This document shows positions 1-11,200 of a stretch of DNA of 64,000 nucleotides, in pieces (the first letter of the stretch is position 1; every line of letters starts with the position of its first letter). The translations under genes and the position numbers were made by a program. Under the pieces are notes generated by a model that was given only the letters and a program-made list of their open reading frames with translations, did not search any database and was not told the origin of the DNA. Source of the stretch: Coix lacryma-jobi var. lacryma-jobi (lineage: Eukaryota; Streptophyta; Magnoliopsida; Poales; Poaceae); the NCBI GenBank assembly GCA_009763385.1, contig CM019828.1:27059751-27123750 (forward strand). Reading direction: 5' to 3'.

Positions 1-382
1 GATGTGATCATGATCATGTCAGTGGGCTTGACGTGATCTGGTTGTTCTTCTTCCCTAACTTAGGTACTCCGCCTAAGTGTGGCTCTGTAATACTATTCTA
101 CTTCCACAACACCAGTTATGTTCATGTAAAAGTAACTTATTCATGTTTTATAAAGGTTATCTATCTTGCTTCCGCACTCTGATGGTATTTTGTATCAACT
201 GTTGTAATGTTGTAATTATTCCAACCTTCATGATGATGGTCCTGTGGCTCGTGAGTAATTCGGGGTCCTCTCGGGGACACCCGACGGATCTTTCCAGTAA
301 CGTGTTTCATTTGCACAGTCATTGGGCTCCCTATGACGATGACGTGTGCAAGTGGGCCACATTATTGGGCGGTTCCGTCACA
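1..382 (+). mobile_element. Element K: 3-prime tail of an LTR, cut by the window edge
   Basis: No coding sequence is supported here. The segment ends GGTTCCGTCACA at 382, a plausible LTR terminus in CA, and directly abuts element A LTR sequence starting ACGTG. In the other A LTR (around 16917) the bases before the shared block are different, so K probably inserted into A's LTR with ACGTG (383-387) as one target-duplication copy and the other copy left of the window. The family is not identified; the call rests on the terminus and the junction. Confidence 0.45.
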
Positions 383-1712
383 ACGTGCCAGTCGGTTTGA
401 CCTAAAAGCCAACAAGGGATAAAACTATGTGAATAAAACTAGAACATGCCGGATGAGACCCGACAGTTCCATATTTACGGCCCTGAAGCCACTCACAACG
501 ACATATAGCTATAGAAGCTATCTGTCGAAAAGTTTTAAAGATCATTCAGCTAACTCCAAACATGAACATATGTAAACAATTGGTTGCCGAATGCACATAC
601 GTAAAAAGACATACTTGAACAAGAGATAGATTATAAGATAACGTGTATCCAAGCTCGGCAAACCAGCCGAGTTGGGGTCCATGAAGAAGGAACACGAAAA
701 CAAAAACGATCAAACCAATTTAAAACCTGCATCTGCCGCACGATACCTAGTTTTATCAAAGCTTAAGCGTAATTGACATGTATAAACCCGCGACACATAA
801 CAATCTAGATTAGAAATTAATTCGGCCATCATGGTTATGCAATTATTGGAAAAAACAAGTAAAAACTTGTAAAGCAAGGCCGAACAAAATCAATCTAGAT
901 TGGGCAAAAGAGTGTTGCAAAACTAGTCAAATAAATCATACAACACATGATAACTTAATGAATCTATCAGATCTTGCCAAATCTAATAGAGCCGATAACT
1001 ATCTTGCTTTTGCTAAACGTATCAAGCAAACGCCTGCCGCACGGTATTCACTCATAAGCATAGCATAAGCAAAGACTTCTTGATTGTTGACATAGATCCA
1101 CCGCACGATCTTTGTAAACAAACAAGACTACTTGCATCACATCTAAATCCACCACATGATACTAGACATGATAACAAGGTTACCGGAACTTACGGAGGTC
1201 GACGGATCAATGATTCCTCTCGAAGAACTCGACGACACGACAAAGGACTCGAAGATGGCACAGGGCAAATTTGTATTGATATGGTTGTGAACAGATTTAC
1301 AATGGCCGGGGGTTTATATTTATACCGTGGGCGAAATACGAGTCCTGGAAGATTACGACTTACATAATAAAACTTTGGAAAATACAAATCCTATTCCTAT
1401 TTTCCTCCCAGTGTCCTCCATTGTTACGTGTCTTCTCATGCAAGCCGGCTTTACCTACCGTATTTGCTTCCCGAATGGAGTCACCGTCTTGCCAGATAGC
1501 CGACCGCACCTGCACTTGCCAAAAATCCGAGAGCTAAACGACCGCTTGGTTGTTTGCCGAATGTCCATCCCACTGCTGGTCAGGTCCACTTGTCATCTTC
1601 TTGGTCCACTTGATCAACCGATCTTCCTTAATTCTGTCGATTCCTCAAATTGCGGCTATCTTCAGTAAAATTGGGTCCATCTTTCCTCTTAACCCAAATT
1701 TTGGTGTAAACA
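383..1712 (-). repeat. Element A 3-prime LTR, start cut by K
   Basis: 383-1504 matches 16918-18036 with scattered differences. On the minus strand it begins TGTTTACACC at 1712. Just outside, 1713-1728 reads as a reversed polypurine tract (cgtgccccctaatttt), which sets the inner boundary. Roughly 95 bp of the other end, present in the right copy, are displaced beyond K. Confidence 0.75.
1317..1324 (-). promoter_or_regulatory. TATA box of element A 3-prime LTR
   Basis: TATAAATA on the minus strand, kept at the same place in the other LTR copy (17849-17856). Confidence 0.5.
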
Positions 1713-1981
1713 CGTGCCCCCTAATTTTAGGATAAATATTTATTCCAAAATTCTTTTCTCCTGAACTACTGACGTGGAACCTCTGGAAGCGTCCACTCCT
1801 GTGAAAAATTTCGTGTGCCATAATTGCCTTACCTGTCGATTCATCTCCCGATGCACCCCTTGGGGTCTTTTTAAAGTCATCCTTCAGCTCGTTTCAGCTT
1901 ATTCCCTTAAGCTCTCCTGTTTGAATCTCAAAACCAAGAAAACCCTTCTTCCTCCTATCATCACCTAATCCAATCCATAAG

Positions 1982-2638
1982 ATGTCTTCCATGGCGAGCA
2001 AACATAGCTCCGAGCTTGGCGTCTCCAGCACTTCCAGGAAGAGGTTGCTCTCTTCTACTTTATTTCAAAATGAGGCAACCGTTCTCACTTTGCCACTTTT
2101 GTTCAGGAGGGTCGGTGATGATTTCTCCGAGGACTTGACTCAACAGATCATAGACCTCCAGCTTGATCTGGAAGAGAAGAATCAGGAGATTTCTCAAGTT
2201 TCCCGGGAGCGTGATGTCGCTCGGAATCGGGCCGCCGGTGAATATTTTCATCATTGTTGTCTTTGTTTTCCCCCTTTTTTTTACTTACTCTTCTCCATCT
2301 CAACTCTGGGGGCCAAACTTCATGCTCTTGAAGCTGCCGTCGCCAGGCTTGCCATCACGGCCAACGCAGCAGGCACGACAGCCTTAGATCGGGTAAACGA
2401 GATTAATCGGATCCTCCCCGACATCTCCAGGGCCGGCATGGGATACAGCTCAACGCTTGCTTTCAACGCTGTACGGATTCACTCCGGCGCCGATTACCGT
2501 AGTTTCGATGTCTGCGAGCGGGGGCTGGAATATAAAGTAGTACATTCTGTGGATGATATGAAAGAAGCTGGATCAGATCTGGCTGATTCCTTCGACCATG
2601 ATCTCCCGATTAGTCATAGGATAGAGTGGACGAACTGA
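1982..2638 (+). CDS. Antisense accessory ORF 1 inside element A
   Basis: A 218-codon ORF lies on the strand opposite to gag-pol, between the pol remnant and the 3-prime LTR of A. Residues about 55-80 are rich in heptad-like Leu/Ile with Glu/Arg, suggesting a coiled coil; a second helical segment follows at about 110-145. A T/C-rich stretch at 2238-2309, opening with a GT, looks like a retained short intron. It is 72 bp, so reading through keeps frame, but no clear AG acceptor is visible. The upstream 100 bp are CT-rich like a plant leader, and AATAAA stands at 2672-2677. I know no domain for it. By position it resembles the antisense gene reported in the maize Tat element Grande, but homology is not shown. 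It is followed by a related second gene at 3507-4176. Confidence 0.6.
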   Translation: MSSMASKHSSELGVSSTSRKRLLSSTLFQNEATVLTLPLLFRRVGDDFSEDLTQQIIDLQLDLEEKNQEISQVSRERDVARNRAAGEYFHHCCLCFPPFFYLLFSISTLGAKLHALEAAVARLAITANAAGTTALDRVNEINRILPDISRAGMGYSSTLAFNAVRIHSGADYRSFDVCERGLEYKVVHSVDDMKEAGSDLADSFDHDLPISHRIEWTN

Positions 2639-3506
2639 TTCTTCACTGTAATCTTGTACCCCCTTCTTGTAAATAAAAGTCTTTCTGTTTGACCCTTGAA
2701 ATCAATCTGTGACTAATCCTTCGAGATCAATGCGTGTTTTGCTTCATGCATCAATCACTGACTTCTATTTTTGCTCCTAAAGGTGATGTATATCACATCT
2801 GCTTACTTGCTGACAGTCATGTCAGTCATCTCTGTTTCACAGGCGATCGTTGTAATTGGCTATTTTTAGATCTAGTGTTCCGGATCCTTTTAATTTTTCA
2901 ATCCACAATGATGTTAGGATAGTACCCCTTAAGGAATCTTTTCCTTTTCCTAAAGACTTCTTCATTAAAATTCCATTGCTTGGAAAAAAATATGATCCTC
3001 CCCACTTCGAAGACCACTTGCTGAACTTACTGTTTTCGGTATCAATCGGTAATATGGGTTTCCAAACAATCAACCGAAACTGAACTCCTCATGTGGCAAC
3101 AATTCTTAGCTGAATTGGCTTTCTGATTCTGGGGCCACAATTTCCTTAGGTCAGCAAAAATCTAGCCCGACCCAACAACAGCTCATAAATCGTGAAAAAC
3201 CCTACCTCGACGTTTGGCTTCCCGATGTGCAAGCCACGATTCCATAAATATGACCCTACGCAGGCCATTATCTTCAACTCCAATCGAATAGTTTGACTTA
3301 CAATCTCTCCATTCTCTGGCTCCTAACTCAAACCAGAGAGAAAACAATAGCAGGCAACGGTGACCACAGCGAACGCCCTGCTGAAGCGGAAGGAAAGCCG
3401 AGCACCGACTCATCAGCGTTATGGGTAAAAAATTAGCCTCTTGCCCCCTTGCGGTAGTCCTTTCTTGTTCATCTGTTCCTGATTCACTGCTCATCTTCTT
3501 TCTAGA
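2639..3506. other. Spacer between the two antisense accessory genes
   Basis: It contains AATAAA at 2672-2677 as the likely poly(A) signal of the upstream ORF. AGGTGATGTATATCACATC is a short inverted repeat near 2781-2799. ATAAATA at 3244-3250 could serve as the TATA element of the next gene. The short ORFs on both strands have no recognisable domains. Confidence 0.4.
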
Positions 3507-4176
3507 ATGATGGTTTTCTCCGGTCAAACCCAGATTCCTTTCCCCAAAACAGCAACCCCACTGAGCTTTCCCATTCCTTCTTCTGGGTCACCAAATTCCT
3601 CTGAGCCTAATGATTCACTTTGGTACGCCCATTTGAACACTCTCCGGTACCGCAAAAGAGGGATAAAGCACAGAAGGATCTGGAGGACGCATCCAGGAGG
3701 TACAACATTAAGGAAATCGAATAGGAAGACCAACGGAAGCAACTTTGTAACGCCATTATCGGTTTGTCATCTATCATTCACTCCATCTTCTTTCGGCCTT
3801 TCTCTGTATCACAAACTCATTCTTTTCTCTTTCAGCTCTTTCTGCGGAGAATGACCATCTGAAGGTGGCGGCAAACAGAGTTGCTGACAAGGTGAATGTC
3901 CACGGGGACTCAGTCGAAGCGCGTCTTGACGCTACAGACGGCCGCATAGATTAGGCCGTCATCCAAGGTGTGTACCTTGGCGTCTTCCTTGGGCTAGCAG
4001 CAATGAGCTCTTGGACCAACGAGGACTACCCCTTCCAACCGGTCGGCTTTGCAGGCAGATGCCCAAATGAAACCGAAGGTATTGAAGATCATCTTGAAGT
4101 TTATGGTGATCATGTCGCTGCTCTTGCCGGAGTCACCAACCCGCAGTGCGTTCTGAACAGATTATTCCAGGAGTAG
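3507..4176 (+). pseudogene. Antisense accessory gene 2 of element A, intron-containing, decayed
   Basis: Two exons can be read on the plus strand. Exon 1 ends in a charged coiled-coil-like stretch and stops at a GT (3762). A 74 bp intron follows with a pyrimidine-rich end TTTCTCTTTCAG at 3835. Exon 2 continues in frame from 3836 and ends at the stop closing at 4176. Splicing preserves the frame across the junction, which supports a real intron. Decay signs are an in-frame TAG shortly before the donor, another TAG near 3952, and a frame change around 3650-3660 separating the N-terminal Pro/Ser-rich part. Its architecture (coiled coil, short intron, helical region, short acidic tail) parallels accessory ORF 1, so the two may be duplicates. 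Function unknown. Confidence 0.6.
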
Positions 4177-4740
4177 CTTGTACCAGGACGGATCTATAAA
4201 TAATCGAAGTTGTTTTCTCTGAATAATGTCTATTTGCATCTCCTGATTATCTCAGTGATTCTCCTGATTACAATATTTCCTCAGAAAAATGCTTCCCGAA
4301 CCTATGACGTCATCTTAGCCGACTAGATCTCATCTTGATATGTCATATCACTCGGCATCTTATTTACTGCGCTTCACCTTTCTCTCCTCCCGATAAACCT
4401 GCTAATTTGAAAAACGCTAAGGCCATCAAGACTATGAACAGTTTTTGCACTAAAGGCGACACATGTCATGTCGGCTATTCTCTAAACTCTTGGAGTATTT
4501 TTCTACTAAAGGCGATGCTTTACATCGGCTATTTTTGCACAAAAATATCCTTGAATCCTGCTCATGTACCGACTTCCATACTGAGATGATACTTCTAAAG
4601 AAATCTCCCAATAAAGTCGAATGCCTTGTCCTTCATTCCGATCGGCAGCACAGCCTTCCAAACTAAATCTCTTTCCACAAAGTGTTTTTACTGCCTTTGC
4701 CAATTCATACCTTGAACAAAAACTCCGACAGTGCTAAAAT
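4177..4740. other. Element A interior without recognisable coding
   Basis: Integrase would be expected here on the minus strand and is absent. Two related stretches reading ctaaaggcga...atcggctattt occur at about 4452-4480 and 4506-4536, and a weaker relative lies near 2775. I see no other structure. Confidence 0.4.
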
Positions 4741-5061
4741 TTACTTACCGAGCCTTTCATTCGGAATAGGCATTGACAACATATGCTTTATCACATCAAA
4801 TTCAAAAAATTTTACGCATTCAACAATTAATAAGTGTTGCCGAAGCTTGGTATACGAGTAGTACACACATAAATAAAGATTCTCTGTAGCCGAATACCTC
4901 GTCTCAGGGTCTAACAACTTTCGGCTAAAGTAAGCTATTATTCTTTCTCTTCCTTTAAATTCTTGTATAAGGGTCGATCCTATTGTTAGGCTATCGGCCG
5001 CCACGTACAACTCGAAAGATTTACCAAGCTGTGGAAGTACCAACTCCGGCAGTGCTTTCAT
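4741..5061 (-). pseudogene. Element A RNase H fragment
   Basis: The fragment shows the start of a Ty3 RNase H domain: an Ala-Ala-Asp near residue 21, a KGRERIIAYFSRKL-like strand, an ETRYSATE segment where the catalytic Glu normally sits, and a KLRQHLL helix. It would degrade RNA in RNA:DNA hybrids during reverse transcription. The C-terminal half of RNase H and all of integrase are missing, replaced by unrelated sequence below 4741. Upstream, RT is almost wholly deleted: only about 55 bp separate this fragment from the pre-RT piece ending at 5117. This is a dead remnant of A's pol. Confidence 0.7.
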
Positions 5062-5116
5062 GTATTCTTCAATTCCATCAAAAGCTTTCTGTTGTACGTC
5101 ACCCCTCGCAAATTTT

Positions 5117-5326
5117 TTAATCTTCCTTAAGCTTCAGCAACGGAGAAAAAAGGTAGAACTCTTTCAGAAGGTCTATCAATTTCAATCTGTATTCTGGACC
5201 CAGATTTGCACTAACACATATCGGTCTTGCTTTGGCTTCATTACCAATTTTTACCTCTTCTAACTTATCAGCCGATACGAAACCTCGTCCCAACTTTCCT
5301 CTGTTACCATCAATTGGATTATTCAT
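5117..5326 (-). pseudogene. Element A pre-RT linker fragment
   Basis: This short minus-strand piece contains an RPICVSANLGPEYRLKL-like segment. In Tat/Ty3 polyproteins that segment lies between protease and RT, just before the first RT motifs. The reading stops there and no RT motif (LPF..D, YxDD) is found in the next bases, so the RT core was deleted. Assignment rests on recognising the linker; confidence is moderate. Confidence 0.5.
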
Positions 5327-5440
5327 TCAAAAATTGCTCTGAGAGCTGATTTCTTGAATCGGCTATTAGTCCTTGTCAAAAACATTCACAGGACCTTCTT
5401 TCCAAACTTTTCCAGAGAAGCACTCAACACCATCATATTC

Positions 5441-5672
5441 CTAATAGATAGGTTCTGTAGTAGCAACACTTACCGAATCATCAGCATGGACAACTTCGAT
5501 GTCATCTCCAATCCACCGAATGAGGATTTGATGCATAGTTGATGGAACACAGCAATTTGCATGTATCCAATCCCTTCCTAAAAGAAAACTATATGCCCCC
5601 TTGCCATCGATGATGAAGAAGGTAGTAATCAGGGTTTTTGACCCAATCGTCAACTCAACATGAACTGCCCCT
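5441..5672 (-). pseudogene. Element A protease, C-terminal half
   Basis: The reading contains a FLLGRDWIH motif, the conserved [I/L]LGRxW signature of Ty3 retropepsins after the flap. It is cut at 5672 exactly where element B begins; the N-terminal half with the active site lies at 13915-14053 beyond B. The two halves were adjacent before insertion, with the CCCCT duplication as join. The few codons running past 5672 into the LTR are not part of the gene. Confidence 0.75.
5668..5672. repeat. Target-site duplication of element B, left copy (CCCCT)
   Basis: Identical to 13915-13919. Both copies lie in the A protease reading frame. Confidence 0.9.
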
Positions 5673-6003
5673 TGTTGACGCTCACTAATGCTCATAATTA
5701 ACCATCAACTATTGCATCAAATGACACTAAATGAATCACAAAGCATAGTTGTTGGGTTTGAAACTAACAAGTTCCACGAGTTTTGGTGCTCTCACTTGTT
5801 TTGTAGGACATCCATATTTTTACCATATAAAAGTATCTCAAGTGATGAATTGGAGTGCACCATTGCAAAGAGCTCATCGAGACGATCGAAATGGACATAT
5901 CATTTGCTATATTCGGAGTCCCAGATGAAAAGATATTAATTTCGAACCGAAATCTGCAAAAGAAGGATCTAGAAGACACCAGAAGACACCACGAGGCAGG
6001 CCA

Positions 6004-6059
6004 CCACGTGGGCCCACTAGGCCAGACCGACCGGTCCCACATGGAGACCGACCGGTCGG
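6004..6059. promoter_or_regulatory. Palindrome cluster upstream of the element B TATA box
   Basis: Four perfect palindromes occur in 56 bp: CCACGTGG (6004-6011, with a G-box core), GTGGGCCCAC (6008-6017), GACCGGTC (6029-6036) and CCGACCGGTCGG (6048-6059). The cluster is kept in the 3-prime LTR at 12884-12939. Such sites suit dimeric transcription factors; binding is inferred. Confidence 0.6.
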
Positions 6060-6217
6060 CCACAGAGCCCATTTTGCCTCCGCCTTCTGGAATATTCTTC
6101 CACCGCCTCCTAGGATGCATCTCCACCGTCCCCGAAGTCGGTTTGATCCAACGGTGGCCGATAAACGTGACGCGGATCGATGACATGGCGATTCCTTGCC
6201 CCTACTCCACCTCGGGC

Positions 6218-6224
6218 TATATAA
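6218..6224 (+). promoter_or_regulatory. TATA box of element B 5-prime LTR
   Basis: TATATAA in the context GGGCTATATAAGC; the 3-prime LTR equivalent is 13099-13105. It probably drives genomic RNA synthesis. Confidence 0.65.
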
Positions 6225-7040
6225 GCAACCCCAGACCCCCCTCTCCAGGCATCTCCATCTTCATTATTCATCTCCACATCAGAAACTAGGGTTTCAATTA
6301 GAAGTAGAGATCCCTCTAGTTGATCGTCTAGTTCTAGTTCTAGTTCATCTTCTAGTTCTAGATCTAGTTCTAGTTCATCATCTAGTTGTAATCTAGAGAG
6401 AGAGAAAGGAGAGAGCTGAGGAGGAGCCGGATCTGTCGGATCTTCCTCAACATTGTTTTGGTGCAGCATCTAGTTCGTCTTCAAGTAATCTCCAGGTTCT
6501 TCATTTACTATTTCTGAGTATTATATTTAATTTCAGTTCTTGCTTTATTTCATTTTCTGGATCTCCGCTCGTATCGAGTGCTCTAATTAAACTAGTTAAT
6601 TAGAGTAGTAAGCATTAGTGTAGACGTGGTGTCTAGACTAGGGTTTACCTGAGTTTGCACCCAGCCCTACGGATAGTTGTGGTAGCCCCAGGTGGTGATA
6701 GCCCTGACGGCCGACGTAGTCCACCACGTTCGGGTTGGTGTTTGTTGGACCGTAGTCGGAGCTTCCTAGCCCCTTTCTCATCCCTTTCTGTGGCTAGTGT
6801 TCTGATGTCCTGAAGTATGTAAAATATAGTAAGTCTTTGATTAGATAGACCTGCTTAGAAAACCCTAAATCTCTCTCTACCCACTTTATCATTCTTTTCT
6901 TGGACGTTCTTAATTCTTCTAGTACACTTCACGTTCCCCGTGGAAATCGATACCCTGGAATACTCTCGGGTGAAAGCTACATCGGTATCCGTGCGCTTGC
7001 GGATTTTTCTGTGTGCGTTTAAAATACCCAACAAGCTTTC

Positions 7041-7058
7041 TGGCGTCGTTGCCGGGGA
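7041..7058 (+). other. Primer binding site of element B (tRNA-Asp type)
   Basis: TGGCGTCGTTGCCGGGGA differs at one base from the complement of the 3-prime end of plant tRNA-Asp(GTC). It starts 7 bp after the LTR, and gag follows about 100 bp later. Confidence 0.8.
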
Positions 7059-7161
7059 ACGGTAGTTGTGCTAGTTTCGAACCAAGTCGTCCGTGTTTCT
7101 TTTATTTTACCACTTTTTTCTTTTACCACCACCTTTACCTCACCACCACACTTCTTACCAT

Positions 7162-8244
7162 ATGAATTCCACTCCTATCTATAAATACTCCGCCCCAAAG
7201 GGTGAATTGTTGGAGCCACCACCATCATCACATCCTATTTTTACAGATGGCTACCAAATTCGTCCCAGTTTTATAGCCATGGTTCGGGAGCAACCCTTCT
7301 CTGGGCTAGAAGACGAGAATCCTTACACCCACCTTCATGAATTTGAGCAATTGTGTTCTTGCTTGTTTATTGCTGGCATGACACAAGAAACCATTAAATG
7401 CAAATTGTTCTCGTTCTCCCTTTTTGGAAGAGCGAAACAGTGGTATGCTCATAACGTAAGAGGAGTAGATGGAAATTGGGATGAACTTCGGGACAAATTT
7501 TGTCTTGCTTTCTTCCCTCTTTCTCGAATCACTGCCCTTCGAATAGAAATTCTTACCTTTCAACAAAAAGAGAAGGAGACAATAGAAGCAGCTTGGGCTA
7601 GATTTATGAGCCTTGTGAACACTGGCCCAAATCTTTCTTTGCCTGAAGACATTATTTTACAACATTTTCATTATGGTCTTAGCAAAGAAGCTGCCCTTTT
7701 TCTTGATACCTCTTCGGGAGGATCATTCACTCATAAAACTGTTAGTGAAGGGAAACCAATCCTTGAGAAAATCCTTGAAAACACTCCTTACACTGGCATT
7801 TTTGATGAATTCCCCGAAGAAGAAGTCGAGCCCTACCCCGACCAACGCGAGGAGGAACACACAACCAAATTTGAAATTCCTTCAAATCCTTTTAATAATT
7901 TGGTTGTCATAGAACCTTCTCTAGAGAAAACACCCCACATTTTAGAAAATGATAAACCCCATCCTTCGATGTTCTTCTCTAAAACCGAGGAAGATGATAT
8001 CAAAGAGCATGTAAGCTACTTCATAAACACATCTTTAAATCCTTGCTCATATGAGACATCTCCTAATTCAATTGGTCTGTCTAACATTGTCACAATCGAG
8101 ATTTTCAACCCCCTCACACTTTGTATTTACAAAAACTTCAAAAGGGTGGTTGTAGATGCATATATTTATCACAAATGTTGTAGATCTCGTGGTGCTCTTA
8201 AAGTTGGTGTTGGAGGGGAAACCACTCACCAAACCAGATCTTGA
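7162..8244 (+). CDS. gag: Athila-like gag of element B
   Basis: The first ATG in frame is at 7162; an open stretch extends back to 7093 but has no ATG. The 360-codon product matches plant Ty3 retrotransposon gag: NPYTHLHEFE near residue 70, a FSLFGRAKQWY segment, a WDELRDKF segment, and a TFQQKEKETIEAAWARF helix, the usual order of the capsid domain. The C-terminal part is acidic and I see no CCHC zinc knuckle. It is related over its N-terminal two thirds to the gag part of element E (38236-40095). It would form the particle shell. The frame is open throughout, unlike gag in A, consistent with the youth of B. No pol follows. Confidence 0.85.
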   Translation: MNSTPIYKYSAPKGELLEPPPSSHPIFTDGYQIRPSFIAMVREQPFSGLEDENPYTHLHEFEQLCSCLFIAGMTQETIKCKLFSFSLFGRAKQWYAHNVRGVDGNWDELRDKFCLAFFPLSRITALRIEILTFQQKEKETIEAAWARFMSLVNTGPNLSLPEDIILQHFHYGLSKEAALFLDTSSGGSFTHKTVSEGKPILEKILENTPYTGIFDEFPEEEVEPYPDQREEEHTTKFEIPSNPFNNLVVIEPSLEKTPHILENDKPHPSMFFSKTEEDDIKEHVSYFINTSLNPCSYETSPNSIGLSNIVTIEIFNPLTLCIYKNFKRVVVDAYIYHKCCRSRGALKVGVGGETTHQTRS

Positions 8245-11200
8245 AGGTTTCCCAAAAGACAAGCTCAGTGTCCTAAAACAAGCACTTATCAGATCAGTGT
8301 TCACCTTCCTGCTACACTGCCCTTGTGTAATGAGCATAGGGATATAATTGTTAAAATATTCCTTCGGGTATTCTTGGCACTAACCTTTGCAGGTCTTGAG
8401 CAAAAATGTTCGAAGGAACGACAAGCACAAGGTATGTCCAACCAATCATCATGCAACATTAAATTACATTCATCCAATCTTGATTTTTTGCAAAATCTAC
8501 GTTTGGGGGATACACTTACATACGAACATTCCTTACCATGTTGCTATCCTGGTTAGCCTTACCTTTAAGTCATGCTCATGTGCTATACACTAATCATGCT
8601 CTCTCATCACCATTTGAGTAAATCTCTTTAATGCTTTAATACTACCTTCATTTGCTATAGTATGTGTTTAGGTTTGAAGTACTTTCACACATCTCTTAAA
8701 TGAAGCATGGTGCCTAGTTTAGGAGTGGTGTTCTTGCTTTAAAAGGCCTTTTAATTTAAGCATGCTTAGGTTAAAATGCCCTCTTATATCAAATTAGACG
8801 TGGTGTCTAGGTTGGTTTTTGAGCTGATAATATGCTATAGTGGATTTTGGATATTTTGTTGGACTAACCCCTGCAAGAAAACTTTCAATATCAATTTGGG
8901 AAAGTCCTGAGATGAACTCACACTGGAGATGAAGAGACACATGAATTTCAACAACTTGCACAAGGGAAACACAACTCACTGATCATGGAGAAATGAGATC
9001 CATAGAACAAGACAAAAGAAGAGTGCCACAAAACAATATCTAAAATCAAAGCACTCACTCCGTGGAAATATGTGAACAAGTCTAAGCTGGGCCACTAGAA
9101 GACAAAGACCATCATGGGGGCACTCGTCTCTGAACCCTCAGATCAAACAGTACAAACACAAGCAGTGGGAAGTTATTCTCTCTTCTAATCAAGAGCTAGC
9201 TTGGGGATGAGGTGGAACGACTTCAACAACAACAAGGTCTACAAATTCAACACATGAACATGTTGTTGAAGAAATTTGGGCATCCACCTTCCTCACAAGC
9301 CAGCTTGGGGGAAACACAATTCCGTTGTCTAGATCTGCTTAAAGGGGAGGACGTAGAAATCCAGCTTCAACACTTTGATTAGTACAGGCCACTGGACGCT
9401 ATCCCAATCAAGAAGAATATGATCCACCACTCATTCTTGGAAGATAATTCTTGAAAACCTTCAATGTTGTCATCTATGTCGGAACTAGAGAAATCCACTT
9501 TTGGATCTTTGACCAAAAGGTTCACTGCCTCTTCAACAATTACACCATTTATGAGCAGACAAAGAAAACTAAGAGAAGACTTGACTCAACCGACAAACGA
9601 AGAACCAACTGCCAGGAATTGAGGGGATATCATAAAGGATGAAGCCACTGCACTACAAGAAGTAGAAGATGGAGAGACAATACCTAAGCCTACAAATCAA
9701 GAAAATAGTTGACAAAGTCGCCATCTTCTGGATTTGTTGAAGACAAGACTCAGCTGGCCCACTGTGAGATAAGCAAGAGAAGACAAGTTATTCATGAACA
9801 ACAACCAGCTAGACAAGAGAAGCTTCCACAAGGTGGTTTGACATAATCACTCTTCAATGGTAAAGCAACATCTCAAGGTAAGTGATCATCACTTTAAAAG
9901 CTTTTTCTTAATTCTAGTATGTGCATAGATAAGAACCAAACATGTTTAAGTTGCACCTCACATGATCCAACCTAATCAACTCAACATGTTCAGTTCTTTA
10001 CTCCTTGTTCTTAGCTTTACTCTCTTGAATCTCACTATCTTAACCAATGAGCTAAAATGTTATGCATCTAAACTTTGGAAGATGATATATCACAATCATG
10101 AAAATATCGACACTTTATGCATAGATTATCCTTCCTTGGGTTAAGTAATCTGATTTGTTAAATATTTCATGATGCTACTTTCATGCTCTGATCCTATCAC
10201 TCATGTTAAGACTGAATAGAACACATAAATAACAAGTTTATCTTGTGCAATGTGCCTAAGGTTAGAGAGGAATGAACAAAACTTTTGGTTCTGTTGGTGT
10301 TTTTCCACCAACAGAGCCCATGCACTTGATCTCTACCTTGTCTTTATGAACAGGATACACTCTTGAGCAAAACATGGAGGAGTTTGTCAACTCCCACATT
10401 CTATAGAGTGAAGGTCCTGGAGCTATAAGAACTTGCACACTGAGCAAGATGCTGCCAGCTTCCATAATTAATGTTTCACTTCAAACTGCTGGGCAAACGA
10501 AGAACATGGGTGACACCATATCAAGAGGTGAAGTTATCAAGGTCTACATATTGAGATCAAATGATGCACCTCAGGAATGAACATGGTGAGAAGTCCTGTT
10601 CAGAGGACTTAAAACATTGAACCCTCGCCGAAAGGTAAAATCGGTAGTTATCCATATTTATCTTTTCTGCATTAGTTTCTCTTTTTGCATGTTTACTTTC
10701 CATCATCATCTCTACATAGCATATTTACTTTTCTTCATTAACGTTGCATAAAAAAGGAAAAAAAGAAAATAAAAAATATTTTACTTATTGGACTTTCATA
10801 ATAAAACCTAAAGCCCCATGTCAATAATTTTGTGGTGTGTAAAAAACCCACATGAAATATTCACCGTGGTGGCATAAAAATAAAAATAAATATGCATACA
10901 TTCATCCTCTTGCATTTTCTCTTGTATCATGAAAAAATATTAAAATACAAAAATATTGAGGAAAGAGATCTTACTGAAATTCTGGACAACTAAGGCTTGA
11001 GTGGTCAACCACTAATGCTTAATCTGTTCCACAAGTTTTGTTGTCTATTTGAGTTTCATAGGATTTGAAAGACCAAGAAAAGAGTAAGTGGATGTTCCAT
11101 TCACTGTCGGGGCAATGTTTCAACAACCATCAACATCAATCAAAGCTCCGACAGAGGAAGTACATTTCCACTATTAGTTCGCCACATGGCAAGAATGAAC

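Larger units (their letters stand above)
5673..7033 (+). repeat. Element B 5-prime LTR
   Basis: It starts TGTTGACGCTC and ends ATACCCAACA. It is 1361 bp and matches 12553-13914 with about 25-30 substitutions and one single-base indel. Upstream of TATA it carries a palindrome cluster; downstream there is a run of CTAGTT repeats at about 6305-6390. Confidence 0.92.
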
